Assembly (NCBI RefSeq): GCF_023278185.1 | Contig: NZ_CP066356.1 | Location: 1,604,001-1,668,000 of the forward strand | Source of the DNA: Bradyrhizobium elkanii USDA 76 | Lineage (GTDB): Bacteria > Pseudomonadota > Alphaproteobacteria > Rhizobiales > Xanthobacteraceae | Direction of reading: 5' to 3' | DNA length: 64,000 nt | In this document: piece by piece, positions 51,558-61,355 of the stretch | How positions within the stretch are numbered: position 1 is the stretch's first letter | Layout of the letters: the number at the start of each line of letters is the position of its first letter | The notes under the pieces: model-generated | What the model was told of the DNA's origin: nothing | What the model saw: the letters and a program-made list of their open reading frames with translations, nothing else | The model's database searches: none | Made by a program: the position numbers and the translations under genes

Positions 51558-52472
51558 ATGGAACTGCGACATCTCAGATATTTCGTGGCGCTCGGCGAGG
51601 AATTGAACTTCACCCGCGCGGCCGAGCGGCTGCACATCGCGCAACCGCCGCTGAGCCAGCAGATCCGTCAGCTCGAGGACGAACTCGGCGTGACATTGCT
51701 GCAGCGGAATAGCCGTCCTGTTCGGCTCACCGAGGCGGGCGAACTGCTGCTTGCGCGCGCCCGCTCCCTGCTCGCAAATTTCGAGGACGCGGTTGCGGAC
51801 ACGCGGCGCGTCGGGCGCGGCCAGGCCGGCAGGCTCGCGATCGGATTCGTCGGCTCGGCGATGTTCGCCGGTCTGCCCGATCTCATCGGCAGCTATCGCG
51901 ACGCCTGTCCCGACGTCGAGCTCGTGCTCGACGAGATGCTGGCGGCCGAGATTGCCGAAGCGCTGCGGCGACGCCGGATCGATGTCGGCTTCGCACGCCC
52001 GGCGCTAGTGCCGGAGGCGGGTCTTGCCCAGCGCCTGATCCTGGAGGAGCCCTATGTCGCGGCGTTGCCGCGCGCGCACCCACTTGCCGAGCGGGACGAC
52101 ATTGCGCTTGCCGAATTGTCCGACGACGCCTTCGTGCTGTATCCGGCGCGACCGGAGCCGTCGGTCACCGGACTGATCGTCGCCGCGTGCCAGGCCGCCG
52201 GCTTCACGCCGCGGCTCGCGCAGGAGGTGCTGCATCTGCAGACCGCGATTGGCCTGATCGCCGCCGGCGTCGGTGTATCGCTCGTCCCGGAGGCCGCGGC
52301 ACGCGCGCAGACCGGTCGCGGCGTGGCCTATGTCCGGCTTGCCGCGCCGGCAGTGACGGCGCCGCTCACGATTGCGTGGCGCGATGAAGATGTCTCGCCC
52401 GCCGTGCAGCGTCTGCTCGACCTTGTGACGCGCTTGGGCGAGATTGCTCCGGGACTTGCGCGAAGGAACTGA
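51558..52472 (+). CDS. LysR-family transcriptional regulator (BenM/CatM-type)
   Basis: This 304-aa protein begins MELRHLRYFVALGEELNFTR with the winged helix AAERLHIAQPPLSQQIRQLE and LLQRNSRPVRLTEAGELLL. The effector domain follows from residue 92 (GRLAIGFVGSAMFAGLPDLI). This opening is typical of BenM/CatM-like and other aromatic-responsive LysRs. It is divergent from the dehalogenase-like hydrolase gene with a 124-bp gap that should hold the binding site. ATG 51558 is chosen by alignment. Confidence 0.92.
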   Translation: MELRHLRYFVALGEELNFTRAAERLHIAQPPLSQQIRQLEDELGVTLLQRNSRPVRLTEAGELLLARARSLLANFEDAVADTRRVGRGQAGRLAIGFVGSAMFAGLPDLIGSYRDACPDVELVLDEMLAAEIAEALRRRRIDVGFARPALVPEAGLAQRLILEEPYVAALPRAHPLAERDDIALAELSDDAFVLYPARPEPSVTGLIVAACQAAGFTPRLAQEVLHLQTAIGLIAAGVGVSLVPEAAARAQTGRGVAYVRLAAPAVTAPLTIAWRDEDVSPAVQRLLDLVTRLGEIAPGLARRN

Positions 52473-52631
52473 CGCAGCGGCCGCAATTGTCCGGACGATG
52501 GCTCGGGATTGCAAACTTACGCGACGCCGCACCGCAGCGACGTTTTCCCGCTTGCCAAATGTCAAACGCAGGCAGAGCATAAACGGTCGCCGACCCAATC
52601 ATGGGCCGAGCTCCAAAACGAGGAGGCGGCA

Positions 52632-54680
52632 ATGGGACAAGACGTCAGAAGTCCCCGAGGTCCACGGTGCATCGCATTGGTGGGCCCTTTCCAAAGCGGT
52701 AAAACCACACTTCTGGAAGCGATCCTGGCGCGAACTGGCGCCATTAAGAATGCCGGCAGCGTCGATGCCGGAACCTCCGTCGGCGATGCCAGCCCCGAGG
52801 CGCGTCAGCACAAGATGGGCGTAGGCCTGACAGCCGCCACCACGACCTTTATGGGGGACAGCTACACCTTTATCGATTGTCCCGGCTCGATCGAATTCGC
52901 GCACGATATGCGTGCAGCGTTGCCGGCGGTCGATGCCGCGGTCGTGGTCTGCGAAGCCGATGAGAAGAAGCTGCCGCAGCTGCAGATCATCCTGCGCGAG
53001 CTCGAGGAGCTCGGAATTCCCCGTTTTCTATTCCTGAACAAGATCGACCGCGCCAACAAGCGCGTCCGCGAGACGCTTGCGACGCTGCAGCCGGCCTCGC
53101 GCGTGCCGCTGGTGCTGCGCCAGATCCCGATCTGGAACGGCGATCTGATCGAAGGCTTTGTCGATCTCGCGCTGGAGCGCGCCTTCGTCTATCGCGAGCA
53201 CAAGCCGTCGGAGGTGATGGCGCTCGAGGGCGGCAATCTCGATCGCGAGAAGGAAGCGCGCTTCTCGATGCTGGAGAAGCTTGCCGATCATGACGACGCG
53301 CTGATGGAGCAATTGCTGGAGGACATCCAGCCGCCGCGCGATGCCGTGTTCGACGATCTCGCCCGCGAGCTGCGCGAAGGGCTGATCTGCCCGGTGCTGC
53401 TCGGTGCTGCGAGCCGCGAGAACGGCGTACTTCGCCTGATGAAGGCGCTGCGCCATGAGGCGCCCGGCGTTGCCGAGACCGCCAATCGGCTCGGCATCAA
53501 GGATCAGAAGGATGCGCTGGCCTATGTGTTCAAGACCGTGCACTTGCAGCACGGCGGCAAGCTGTCGCTGGCGCGCGTGCTTGCGGGCCGGCTCGACGAC
53601 GGCGCGACGCTGCAATCTTCAAGCGGCGAGAGCGGGCGGGTCTCCGGCATCCTCGCGGTCTCGGGCGCGCATGACAGCAAGCGGCCGCAGGCCGAGGCCG
53701 GCGACACTGTCGCGCTCGGCAAGCTCGATGCGATCAAGACCGGCGATACGGTCTCGAGCGGCAAGACGGCGCCGGCCTCGCTGGTCAAGGTCGAGCCTGC
53801 CGCGGCGGTGCTGTCGATCTCGATTGCCGCGACCGACCGCAAGGACGACGTCAAGCTGGGCCAGGCGCTGCTGCGGCTCAACGAGGAAGATCCCTCGCTG
53901 ACGATGATCCAGAACCCGCGCACCCACGACACCGTGCTGTGGGGGCAGGGCGAGATGCATCTGCGCGTGGCGCAGGAGCGGCTGAAGGACCGTTACGGCG
54001 TCAACGTCAAATCGCATCCGCCGGCGATCGGCTACCAGGAAACCATCCGCAAGCCGATCACCCAGCGCGGCCGGCACAAGAAGCAGTCCGGCGGCCACGG
54101 CCAGTTCGGTGATGTCGTGCTCGACATCAAGCCGAAGCCGCGTGGTTCTGGCTTCGAATTCCACGAGAAGGTGGTCGGCGGCGCGGTGCCGCGCAACTAT
54201 ATCGGCGCGGTGGAAGAGGGCGTCGTCGACGCGCTGGCGCGCGGTCCGCTCGGCTTCCCCGTGATCGACGTCGATGTCACGCTGACCGACGGCTCCTATC
54301 ACAGCGTCGACTCGTCCGATCTCGCGTTCCGCACCGCGGCGCGGATCGGGGTCAGCGAGGGGTTGCCGCAGTGCCAGCCGGTGTTGCTGGAGCCGATCCA
54401 TATGGTCGAGATCGTCTGTCCGACCGACGCCACCGCCAAGATCAACGCGATCCTGTCGGCGCGCCGCGGCCAGATCCTCGGCTTCGACACCCGCGAGGGC
54501 TGGATCGGCTGGGATTGCGTCCGCGCCACGATGCCGGAATCCGAGATCGGCGACCTGATCGTCGAGCTGCGCTCCGCCACCGCCGGCGCCGGCACCTTCA
54601 CCCGCCAGTTCGACCGCATGGCCGAGGTGACGGGCCGCGCCGCCGACCAGATCATCGCCGCGCATCGCGACGCGGCCTGA
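52632..54680 (+). CDS. Elongation factor G-like GTPase (EF-G paralogue)
   Basis: This 682-aa protein has the EF-G domain order: a G domain with G1 GPFQSGKTT (residues 18-26), G3 DCPGSIEF (82-89) and G4 NKID (136-139), domain II after about 285, then domains III-V (GQGEMHLRVAQERLKDRYGV, RGRHKKQSGGHGQFGDVVLD, FPVIDVDVTLTDGSYHSVDS). The G3 position that is catalytic His in EF-G (DTPGH) is Ser86 here, so GTP hydrolysis may be altered. It is a paralogue rather than the main fusA, and no ribosomal genes lie nearby. GAGGAGGCGGC precedes ATG 52632. Confidence 0.88.
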   Translation: MGQDVRSPRGPRCIALVGPFQSGKTTLLEAILARTGAIKNAGSVDAGTSVGDASPEARQHKMGVGLTAATTTFMGDSYTFIDCPGSIEFAHDMRAALPAVDAAVVVCEADEKKLPQLQIILRELEELGIPRFLFLNKIDRANKRVRETLATLQPASRVPLVLRQIPIWNGDLIEGFVDLALERAFVYREHKPSEVMALEGGNLDREKEARFSMLEKLADHDDALMEQLLEDIQPPRDAVFDDLARELREGLICPVLLGAASRENGVLRLMKALRHEAPGVAETANRLGIKDQKDALAYVFKTVHLQHGGKLSLARVLAGRLDDGATLQSSSGESGRVSGILAVSGAHDSKRPQAEAGDTVALGKLDAIKTGDTVSSGKTAPASLVKVEPAAAVLSISIAATDRKDDVKLGQALLRLNEEDPSLTMIQNPRTHDTVLWGQGEMHLRVAQERLKDRYGVNVKSHPPAIGYQETIRKPITQRGRHKKQSGGHGQFGDVVLDIKPKPRGSGFEFHEKVVGGAVPRNYIGAVEEGVVDALARGPLGFPVIDVDVTLTDGSYHSVDSSDLAFRTAARIGVSEGLPQCQPVLLEPIHMVEIVCPTDATAKINAILSARRGQILGFDTREGWIGWDCVRATMPESEIGDLIVELRSATAGAGTFTRQFDRMAEVTGRAADQIIAAHRDAA

Positions 54681-54687
54681 TCCAATT

Positions 54688-54792
54688 GTCATTCCGGAGC
54701 GCTCGCGCCAGCGAGCGAAACCGGAATCTCGAGATTTCCCAATGCGCAATTGCGCATTGGGATTCGATGCTGTCGCATCGCCCCGCAATGAC
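54688..54792. repeat. Dispersed palindromic repeat, family 2, copy B
   Basis: Ends GTCATTCCGGAGCG and CGCCCCGCAATGAC bracket CCGGAATCTCGAGATTTCCC and a perfect AATGCGCAATTGCGCATT palindrome. Compare 11337-11436. It lies in the gap after the EF-G-like gene. Confidence 0.8.
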
Positions 54793-54879
54793 GGGGAGAC
54801 TGCTTCGCTCCCTTTCTTCCCAAGCCGACTACTTTCATGAACATTGTCGTTCTGAACACCGGGAGCGATTCCCACCGTC

Positions 54880-55521
54880 ATGCTTGAATCCCGCCGTAAA
54901 CTGGCGCTGGCCTGCGCGCTCAGCGCGCTGGCCGGCTATGTCGATGGCATCGGCTATCTGCATCTCGGCGGGTTGTTCGTCTCCTTCATGAGCGGCAACT
55001 CGACGCGGCTTGGCGTGACGCTGGCCGAGGGGCATTGGCAGCACGCCCTGGAAGCGCTGGCGCTGATCGTGCTGTTTGTCGCCGGCGCCGCAGCCGGCAG
55101 CCTCATCGTGCTCAGCGCGCTGGCGCATCGCCAGCCCCTGCTCCTGCTCTTCGAGGCGTGGCTGTTGACGGCGGCGGCGGTGGCCTATGCCTACGGCCTG
55201 CCGAGCGCCGCGGTCGCCGCCATCGTGCTGGCGATGGGACTCGAGAACGCCGTATTCCAGCTCGAAGGCGGCGCCGGGCTCGGCCTCACCTACGTCACCG
55301 GGGCGCTGGTGAAGGCCGGTCAGCTGATCGCCGCCGCGCTCACCGGCGGCGCGGGCTGGGCCTGGCTGCCGAACCTGCTGCTATGGGCGGCGCTGGTCGC
55401 GGGTGCGCTCGCCGGGGCGATGGCCTATGGCTGGATCAACCTCGCCGCGATCTGGTTCGCCGCAGCCGCTGCGTTCGCCCTCAGCGCGCTGGTTGCCGCA
55501 ACCGCGAAGCGGACGGATTGA
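54880..55521 (+). CDS. DUF1275 (YoaK-like) membrane protein
   Basis: This 213-aa protein has about six membrane helices and the family signature near the start: ALSALAGYVDGIGYLHLGGL and FVSFMSGNSTRLGVTLAEG. A second conserved segment MGLENAVFQLEGGAGLGLTY lies mid-protein. Function unknown; possibly transport. It ends 31 bases before aroE, so the two may be cotranscribed. Confidence 0.88.
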   Translation: MLESRRKLALACALSALAGYVDGIGYLHLGGLFVSFMSGNSTRLGVTLAEGHWQHALEALALIVLFVAGAAAGSLIVLSALAHRQPLLLLFEAWLLTAAAVAYAYGLPSAAVAAIVLAMGLENAVFQLEGGAGLGLTYVTGALVKAGQLIAAALTGGAGWAWLPNLLLWAALVAGALAGAMAYGWINLAAIWFAAAAAFALSALVAATAKRTD

Positions 55522-55552
55522 CAGCGCGCCCGCCTTGGCCGATGTCACGATC

Positions 55553-56395
55553 ATGACGTCCTCAAGCAAAACCCGCGCCGCGTGCCTGATCGGCTGGCCC
55601 GCCGCGCATTCCCGCTCGCCGTTGATCCATCATTACTGGCTGCGCACGCTCGGCATCGAGGGCGGCTATGTGATCGAGGCGGTGCCGCCGGAGGATTTCA
55701 AGGATTTCCTGTTTCGCCTGTCGCTGCGCGGCTTCGTCGGCGCCAATGTCACCCTTCCGCACAAGGAGCGCGCGCTGGCGCTGTCGGCGCCGGACGAGCG
55801 CGCCCGTGCCGTCGGCGCCGCCAACACGCTGTGGTTCGCCGATGGCGAGTTGCGCTCGACCAACACCGATGTCGAAGGCTTCATCAACAATCTCGACGCC
55901 TGCGCGCCCGGCTGGGACAAGACCGAAGATGCGCTGGTGCTCGGCGCCGGCGGCGCGGCCCGTGCGGTGGTGTTCGGCCTGATCGAGCGTGGGATCGCGC
56001 GCGTGCATCTGGTCAACCGCACCATCGACCGTGCCCGTGCGCTGGCCGACCAGTTCGACGCGCGCGTTCATCCCGCGACGTGGGACACGGTCAGCGAGCT
56101 GCTGCCGCGCGCAGGGCTGCTAGTGAACGCCACGTCGCTCGGCCAGCATGGCCAGCCCGCGCTCGAGGTCGATGTGGGGTTGCTGCCGCAAAATGCGGTT
56201 GTTTCCGATATTGTCTATGTGCCGCTGGTGACGCCGCTGCTCGCGGCGGCGGAGGCGCGTGGCCTGAAGACCGCTGACGGGCTCGGCATGCTGCTGCATC
56301 AGGCGGTGCGCGGTTTTGAATTGTGGTTCGGCCAACGCCCGCAAGTTACAGCGGAACTGCGTGGGCTGGTCGAAGCCGATCTCACAAAGACTTGA
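55553..56395 (+). CDS. aroE: Shikimate dehydrogenase family protein
   Basis: This 280-aa enzyme has the shikimate-binding segment HSRSPLIHHYWL (Ser20, Ser22), FVGANVTLPHKERAL with catalytic Lys71, STNTDVEGF with Asp106, the nucleotide fold LVLGAGGAARAVVFGLIERG with NRT, and the final DGLGMLLHQAVRGFELWFG. It reduces 3-dehydroshikimate with NADPH in the aromatic amino acid pathway. In Rhizobiales more than one AroE-like paralogue exists (YdiB-type), and the second could be this one. ATG 55553 lacks a strong ribosome site. Confidence 0.9.
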   Translation: MTSSSKTRAACLIGWPAAHSRSPLIHHYWLRTLGIEGGYVIEAVPPEDFKDFLFRLSLRGFVGANVTLPHKERALALSAPDERARAVGAANTLWFADGELRSTNTDVEGFINNLDACAPGWDKTEDALVLGAGGAARAVVFGLIERGIARVHLVNRTIDRARALADQFDARVHPATWDTVSELLPRAGLLVNATSLGQHGQPALEVDVGLLPQNAVVSDIVYVPLVTPLLAAAEARGLKTADGLGMLLHQAVRGFELWFGQRPQVTAELRGLVEADLTKT

Positions 56396-56461
56396 GGCCT
56401 GGAATAGCGTCTCCGGACGGTGTCTCGTGTTAGTCCCCCGCGTTCCCTCCCGGAGATCACC

Positions 56462-57088
56462 ATGCCTGCCAGCCGTTCCCATCTCATTCGTCCGTGCATC
56501 GCGCTCGCGATGGTGACGGCATCCACGCTTTATGCGCTTGCGCAGCAGCCGCCGACGCCGACGCGGGTGCGTGGAACCGTCGAGAGCGTCGATGGCGATA
56601 CGCTGGCGGTGAAGTCGCGAAGCGGCGAGGACGTCAAGCTGCACATGGCGGGCAATATGGTGGTGCTCGGCCTCACCAAGATCGCGCTGTCCGACATCAA
56701 GGTCGGTTCCTTCATCGGCACCACCACGGTGCCCGGCCCTGACGGCGTGCCGAAGGCGGTCGAAGTGCATGTCTTCCCGGAGAACATGCGCGGCACCGGC
56801 GAAGGCTCGCGGCCCTATGATCTGAAGCCGAACAGCAGCATGACGAATGCGACCGTCGCGCAGTCCGTGGTCAGCAATGACGGTCATACATTGCAGGTCA
56901 AGTACAAGGACGGTGAGAAGACGGTCCAGGTCTCACCCGACACGCCTGTCGTGACCTATGTTCCCGGCGACAAGGCGGACCTCAAGGCCGGCGCCAGGGT
57001 GATCGCCTTCATGAAGAAACTGCCCGACGGCTCGCTTGAGACCGACCGCGTCAGCGTCGGCCGCGACGGCCTCACGCCGCCGATGTGA
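56462..57088 (+). CDS. Exported beta-rich protein (first of a pair)
   Basis: This 208-aa protein has a signal peptide (IRPCIALAMVTASTLYALAQ) and a mature domain rich in beta strands: TRVRGTVESVDGDTLAVKSR, VGSFIGTTTVPGPDGVPKAV and EVHVFPENMRGTGEGSRPYD. The RGTVESVDGDTL start recalls DUF5666-like OB-type domains. A paralogue lies downstream; both end in VGRDG(L/I)TPPM. ATG 56462 has CGGAGATC upstream. Likely periplasmic; function unknown (homologues are sometimes mislabelled as metal ABC permease). Confidence 0.75.
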   Translation: MPASRSHLIRPCIALAMVTASTLYALAQQPPTPTRVRGTVESVDGDTLAVKSRSGEDVKLHMAGNMVVLGLTKIALSDIKVGSFIGTTTVPGPDGVPKAVEVHVFPENMRGTGEGSRPYDLKPNSSMTNATVAQSVVSNDGHTLQVKYKDGEKTVQVSPDTPVVTYVPGDKADLKAGARVIAFMKKLPDGSLETDRVSVGRDGLTPPM

Positions 57089-57276
57089 CGCACGATCTGA
57101 ACGGGCTACATCGGAACACGCGAGCGCATCACCTGTCCGTTATCGCAGTAACGGCCCCCTCATCCGGTCCGTAGTTGTTGAACGGTCACCTTTCCCGCGA
57201 ACGGGAGGTAGCCGCACGGAATACCTTCAACTCCCCGGTGTTCCCTGATTCGCCAGCCAAACCCATGAGGGACACC

Positions 57277-57885
57277 ATGCCGAAATCGCAGCTGTTCGCC
57301 GCATTGCTTCTCGTTGCCTTTGCCTCGCCTGCATCCGCACAGCAGCCGCCGGCGGTGCGCATTCGCGGCACCATCGAGGCCGTCGACGGCGCCATGCTGT
57401 CGATCAAGTCGCGCGACGGCGCCGACATGAAGGTGCGGACCACCGACAACGTCGCGGTGTTCGGCGTCGCCAAGACCGATCTGTCGGAGATCAAGCCCGG
57501 TTCCTATATCGGCGTCACCGCGATGCCCGAGCCCGACGGAATGCAGAAGGCGATCGCCGTTCACATCTTCCCGGAGAACCAGCGCGGCGCCGCCGAAGGC
57601 TTCCGCCCCTGGGACCTGCGCGCCAACTCGACCATGACCAACGCCACCGTCGCCGAGACCGTGAAGGGCACCGACGGTCAGAACATCACGGTGAAGTACA
57701 AGGACGGCGAGAAGAAAGTCGTGGTGCCGCCGGCCACCCCGGTCGTCACCTTCGTCGCCGGCGACAAGTCGGAGCTGAAGCCTGGCGCCAAGATCATCAT
57801 CTTCGGCGCAGTGAAGAAGGACGACGGCACGCTGGAAGCCAACCGCGTCAATGTCGGCCGCGACGGGATTACGCCGCCGATGTGA
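57277..57885 (+). CDS. Exported beta-rich protein (second of a pair)
   Basis: This 202-aa paralogue of the preceding gene has a signal peptide (SQLFAALLLVAFASPASAQQ) and the segments VRIRGTIEAVDGAMLSIKSR, PGSYIGVTAMPEPDGMQKAI and VHIFPENQRGAAEGFRPWD. Identity to the first copy is visible throughout, including KYKDGEK and the end VGRDGITPPM. ATG 57277 has GAGGGA six bases upstream; ATG 57265 is less well placed. The 188-bp gap between the copies suggests separate promoters. Periplasmic, function unknown. Confidence 0.78.
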   Translation: MPKSQLFAALLLVAFASPASAQQPPAVRIRGTIEAVDGAMLSIKSRDGADMKVRTTDNVAVFGVAKTDLSEIKPGSYIGVTAMPEPDGMQKAIAVHIFPENQRGAAEGFRPWDLRANSTMTNATVAETVKGTDGQNITVKYKDGEKKVVVPPATPVVTFVAGDKSELKPGAKIIIFGAVKKDDGTLEANRVNVGRDGITPPM

Positions 57886-57905
57886 AGCGCAACCTCTCTC
57901 AACAC

Positions 57906-58027
57906 GTCGTCCCGGCGAAAGCCGGGACCCATAGCCGCCGATGACGATTGTTGAGAAGAGCTGTGGCCACAGCCGTGTTCTAGTCTCGCACGGCTGTGGT
58001 TATGGGTCCGGCTTTCGCCGGGACGAC
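57906..58027. repeat. Dispersed palindromic repeat, family 1, copy C
   Basis: Ends GTCGTCCCGGCGAAAGCCGG and GGCTTTCGCCGGGACGAC are near-perfect inverted arms. The interior has its own inverted pair around CCACAGCCGTG and CACGGCTGTGG. Compare 19544-19664 and 42622-42743. Confidence 0.88.
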
Positions 58028-58052
58028 GACTGTGGGCCGGATGGCGATTGCC

Positions 58053-59189
58053 TCACACCGCGAGCACGTGATCGTCGATCTCGGCGATGGTGTTGACGCC
58101 GCACAGCCCCATCGTGGTGGTGAGTTCCTTGCCGAGGATATCGATCGCCTTGGCGACGCCTTCCTGGCCGCCGGCGCCGAGGCCATAGGCATAGGCGCGG
58201 CCGATCATGCAGGACTTTGCGCCGAGCGCCAGCGCCCGCATCACGTCCATGCCGGTGCGGATGCCGCCGTCGAACATGATCTCGAGCTTCGAGCCGACCT
58301 CATCGACGATCTCCGGCAGCACCTCGATCGAGGACGGTGCGCCGTCGAGCTGGCGGCCGCCATGGTTGGAGACCACGATCGCCTGCGCGCCGGTCTTGGC
58401 GGCAAGCTCGGCGTCCTCGACGTCGAGGATGCCTTTAAGGATCAGCTTGCCCGGCCAGATGCTGCGGATCCAGTCGATGTCCTTCCAGTTCAGCGAGGTG
58501 TCGAACTGCGAGGCGGTCCATTCCGACAGTTTCGTCAGATCCTCGGTGCCTTTGACGTGGCCGGCAATGTTGCCGAAGGTCCGGCGCTTGCCTTGCAGCA
58601 CGCCTGACACCCAGGCGGGCTTGGTCGCGAAGTCGATCAGCTTCGACAGCGACCATTCCGGCGGCACCGTCATGCCGTTCTTGATGTCCTGGTGGCGCTG
58701 GCCGATCACCTGCAGGTCGACGGTCAACACCAGCGCCGAGCATTTTGCGGCGATTGCGCGCTCGATCAGCGACTTGATGAAGCCGCGGTCCTTCATGACG
58801 TAGAGCTGGAACCAGAACGGCTTGTCGACGGCGGCCGCGATGTCCTCGATCGAGCAGATCGACATCGTGCTCTGGGTGAAGGGAATGCCGGCCGCCTGAG
58901 CGGCGCGGCAGGCGTAGATCTCGCCGTCGCCATGCTGCATGCCGAGCAGGCCGACCGGCGCCAGGATCAGCGGCATTGCCGCGGGCTCGCCGAGGATCGT
59001 GGTCGCCAGGGTGCGCTTGGACACATCGACCAGGATGCGCTGGCGGAACTTGATCTGCTGCAGATCTTCCGAATTCGCGCGCAGCGTGTCCTCGGTGTAG
59101 GAGCCGCGGTCCGCATAATCGAAAAACGCCTTCGGCACCCGGCGCTTGTGCAGCTGGCGCAGATCTTCGATGCAGGTAATGTGCTTCAT
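58053..59189 (-). CDS. lldD: FMN-dependent alpha-hydroxy acid dehydrogenase (L-lactate dehydrogenase-type)
   Basis: This 378-aa TIM-barrel flavoprotein has the N-terminal segment DLRQLHKRRVPKAFFDYADR, PLILAPVGLLGMQHGDGEIY for the FMN site, ALVLTVDLQVIGQRHQDIKN, and the catalytic SNHGGRQLDGAPSSIEVLPE with active-site His and Arg. It oxidises L-lactate or a related 2-hydroxy acid. Membrane-linked members pass electrons to the respiratory chain; oxidases use O2. Substrate is not fixed by sequence, so the symbol is provisional. ATG 59187-59189. Confidence 0.85.
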   Translation of the reverse strand: MKHITCIEDLRQLHKRRVPKAFFDYADRGSYTEDTLRANSEDLQQIKFRQRILVDVSKRTLATTILGEPAAMPLILAPVGLLGMQHGDGEIYACRAAQAAGIPFTQSTMSICSIEDIAAAVDKPFWFQLYVMKDRGFIKSLIERAIAAKCSALVLTVDLQVIGQRHQDIKNGMTVPPEWSLSKLIDFATKPAWVSGVLQGKRRTFGNIAGHVKGTEDLTKLSEWTASQFDTSLNWKDIDWIRSIWPGKLILKGILDVEDAELAAKTGAQAIVVSNHGGRQLDGAPSSIEVLPEIVDEVGSKLEIMFDGGIRTGMDVMRALALGAKSCMIGRAYAYGLGAGGQEGVAKAIDILGKELTTTMGLCGVNTIAEIDDHVLAV

Positions 59190-59286
59190 GGACGGTCCCG
59201 GCCCTTCTTCTGTGTCGCAAGTTCGATGTCGCGAGCCCTGTTTTAGGCAGCAAGTCTTGCGGGTGTTCGATCTTGTCGTCATCTAG

Positions 59287-59505
<219 letters not shown>

Positions 59506-59721
59506 GGGACGACGTTCGTTCCCCAGGTTGCCGAAAGAGTAATAATGTTATATCTTTCAGTGCGTTAATGTCGAAGCACGGGGTTTGGCCCCGGTAATGA
59601 TTCATCATATTTTTTGAAGTCATTTTAGCGCCTGGCAGTCTATAAGGCCGATGCACGCTAGACTGGTAGGCGTTCGGGACTCTCTCGCCGGGTGGTTCGA
59701 GAGGTCCGTGTTGGGGGTTAC

Positions 59722-61068
59722 ATGAGCCGCAAATATTTCGGGACCGATGGAATTCGGGGCCGCGCCAATGGACTGATCACGCCGGAGCTCGCGCTCAAGG
59801 TGGGGCAGGCCGCGGGATTGGTGTTTCAGCGTGGCGACCATCGCCATCGCGTCGTGATCGGCAAGGACACGCGGCTGTCCGGTTATATGATCGAATACGC
59901 CATGGTCGCGGGTTTCACGTCGGTCGGTATGGACGTGCTGCTGGTCGGCCCGATGCCGACCCCGGCGATCGCGATGCTCACCAAGTCGATGCGCGCCGAC
60001 CTCGGCGTCATGATCTCGGCGTCGCATAATCTGTTCGAGGACAACGGCATCAAGCTGTTCGGCCCGCAGGGCTTCAAGCTGTCCGACGATGTCGAGAAGC
60101 AGATCGAGCAGCTGCTCGACGAATCGCTCGACCGCCGCCTGGCGCAGAGCGCGAGCCTCGGCCGCGCCCGCCGCATCGACGGCGTCCATGACCGCTACAT
60201 CGAATTCGCCAAGCGCACGCTGCCGCGCGATCTCTCGCTCGACGGCCTGCGCGTCGTGGTCGATTGCGCCAATGGCGCCGCCTACAAAGTGGTGCCGGAA
60301 GCGCTGTGGGAGCTCGGCGCCGACGTGGTGCCGATCGGGGTCGAACCCGACGGCTTCAACATCAACAAGGAATGCGGCTCCACCTCGCCGGAAGCGCTGT
60401 CGCGGAAGGTGCGCGAGATGCGCGCCGACATCGGCATCGCGCTCGACGGCGATGCCGATCGCGTCATCCTGGTCGACGAGCGCGGCCACATCGTCGACGG
60501 CGACCAGCTGCTCGCGGTGATCGCGCAGAGCTGGAAGGAAGAGGGGCGCCTCGCCAAGCCCGGCATCGTCACGACCGTGATGTCCAATCTCGGGCTGGAG
60601 CGCTTCCTGCAGGGTCTCGGGCTGCAGATGGTCCGCACGCCGGTCGGCGACCGCTACGTGCTCGAGCAGATGCTGAGCGGCGGCTACAATCTCGGCGGCG
60701 AGCCGTCGGGCCATATCATCATGTCGGACTATTCGACGACCGGCGACGGTTTCGTCGCGGCGCTGCAGGTGCTGGCCGTGGTGCAGAAGCTGCGCCGCCC
60801 GGTGTCGGAGATCTGCCGGCGTTTCGATCCATTGCCGCAAATCCTGAAGAACGTGCGCTATCGCAGCGGCAAGCCGCTCGACGACGCCGAGGTCAAATCC
60901 GCGATCACCGACGGCGAGAAGCGCCTCAACGGCCATGGCCGTCTGTTGATCCGCCCCTCCGGCACCGAGCCGGTGATCCGCGTCATGGGCGAGGGCGACG
61001 ATCGCATCCTGGTGGAAGAGGTCGTCGACAACATCGTCAGCGCACTCGGCCACGCCGCCGCGGCATAG
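59722..61068 (+). CDS. glmM: Phosphoglucosamine mutase
   Basis: This 448-aa enzyme converts glucosamine-6-phosphate to glucosamine-1-phosphate for peptidoglycan and lipopolysaccharide synthesis. Family motifs are complete: [17 protein letters not shown] at the start, the phosphoserine loop [15 protein letters not shown] (Ser101), the Mg loop [10 protein letters not shown], the sugar loop GEPSGHII and the phosphate site [18 protein letters not shown] 59722 follows GGGGGTTAC; an in-frame start ten codons earlier is not homologous. In many alphaproteobacteria glmM follows ftsH and folP; that context is absent here. Confidence 0.97.
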   Translation: MSRKYFGTDGIRGRANGLITPELALKVGQAAGLVFQRGDHRHRVVIGKDTRLSGYMIEYAMVAGFTSVGMDVLLVGPMPTPAIAMLTKSMRADLGVMISASHNLFEDNGIKLFGPQGFKLSDDVEKQIEQLLDESLDRRLAQSASLGRARRIDGVHDRYIEFAKRTLPRDLSLDGLRVVVDCANGAAYKVVPEALWELGADVVPIGVEPDGFNINKECGSTSPEALSRKVREMRADIGIALDGDADRVILVDERGHIVDGDQLLAVIAQSWKEEGRLAKPGIVTTVMSNLGLERFLQGLGLQMVRTPVGDRYVLEQMLSGGYNLGGEPSGHIIMSDYSTTGDGFVAALQVLAVVQKLRRPVSEICRRFDPLPQILKNVRYRSGKPLDDAEVKSAITDGEKRLNGHGRLLIRPSGTEPVIRVMGEGDDRILVEEVVDNIVSALGHAAAA

Positions 61069-61100
61069 GACTGCTGATTCCATATCGAGCTGCCAGTCCC

Positions 61101-61225
61101 GTCATCCTGAGGTGCGAGCCTTGCGGCGCAATTGCGCCGCTGGGCGAGCCTCGAAGGGTGTACGACCCGGCTGGTGGCCGATTCATCCTTCGAGACGCGG
61201 CCAAGCGGCCGCTCCTCAGGATGAC
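61101..61225. repeat. Dispersed palindromic repeat, family 3
   Basis: Ends GTCATCCTGAGG and CTCCTCAGGATGAC form inverted arms. Inner arms CCTCGAAGGGTG and CATCCTTCGAGACG add a second stem. This looks like a widespread Bradyrhizobium intergenic repeat (CTTCGAGACGC / CCTCAGGATGA). Only one copy in this window. Confidence 0.75.
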
Positions 61226-61355
61226 GGGGAGGCGGGACGGTTGTTGCTGAGAACCACACAGCGCATCGCTGCCATCGGCTAACGCAACTGGTCCGGCTCA
61301 CCTCCGCGTCGTACGACACGGAGGTATTTTTGCGAATCTGTCCGGGAATGCTGCA

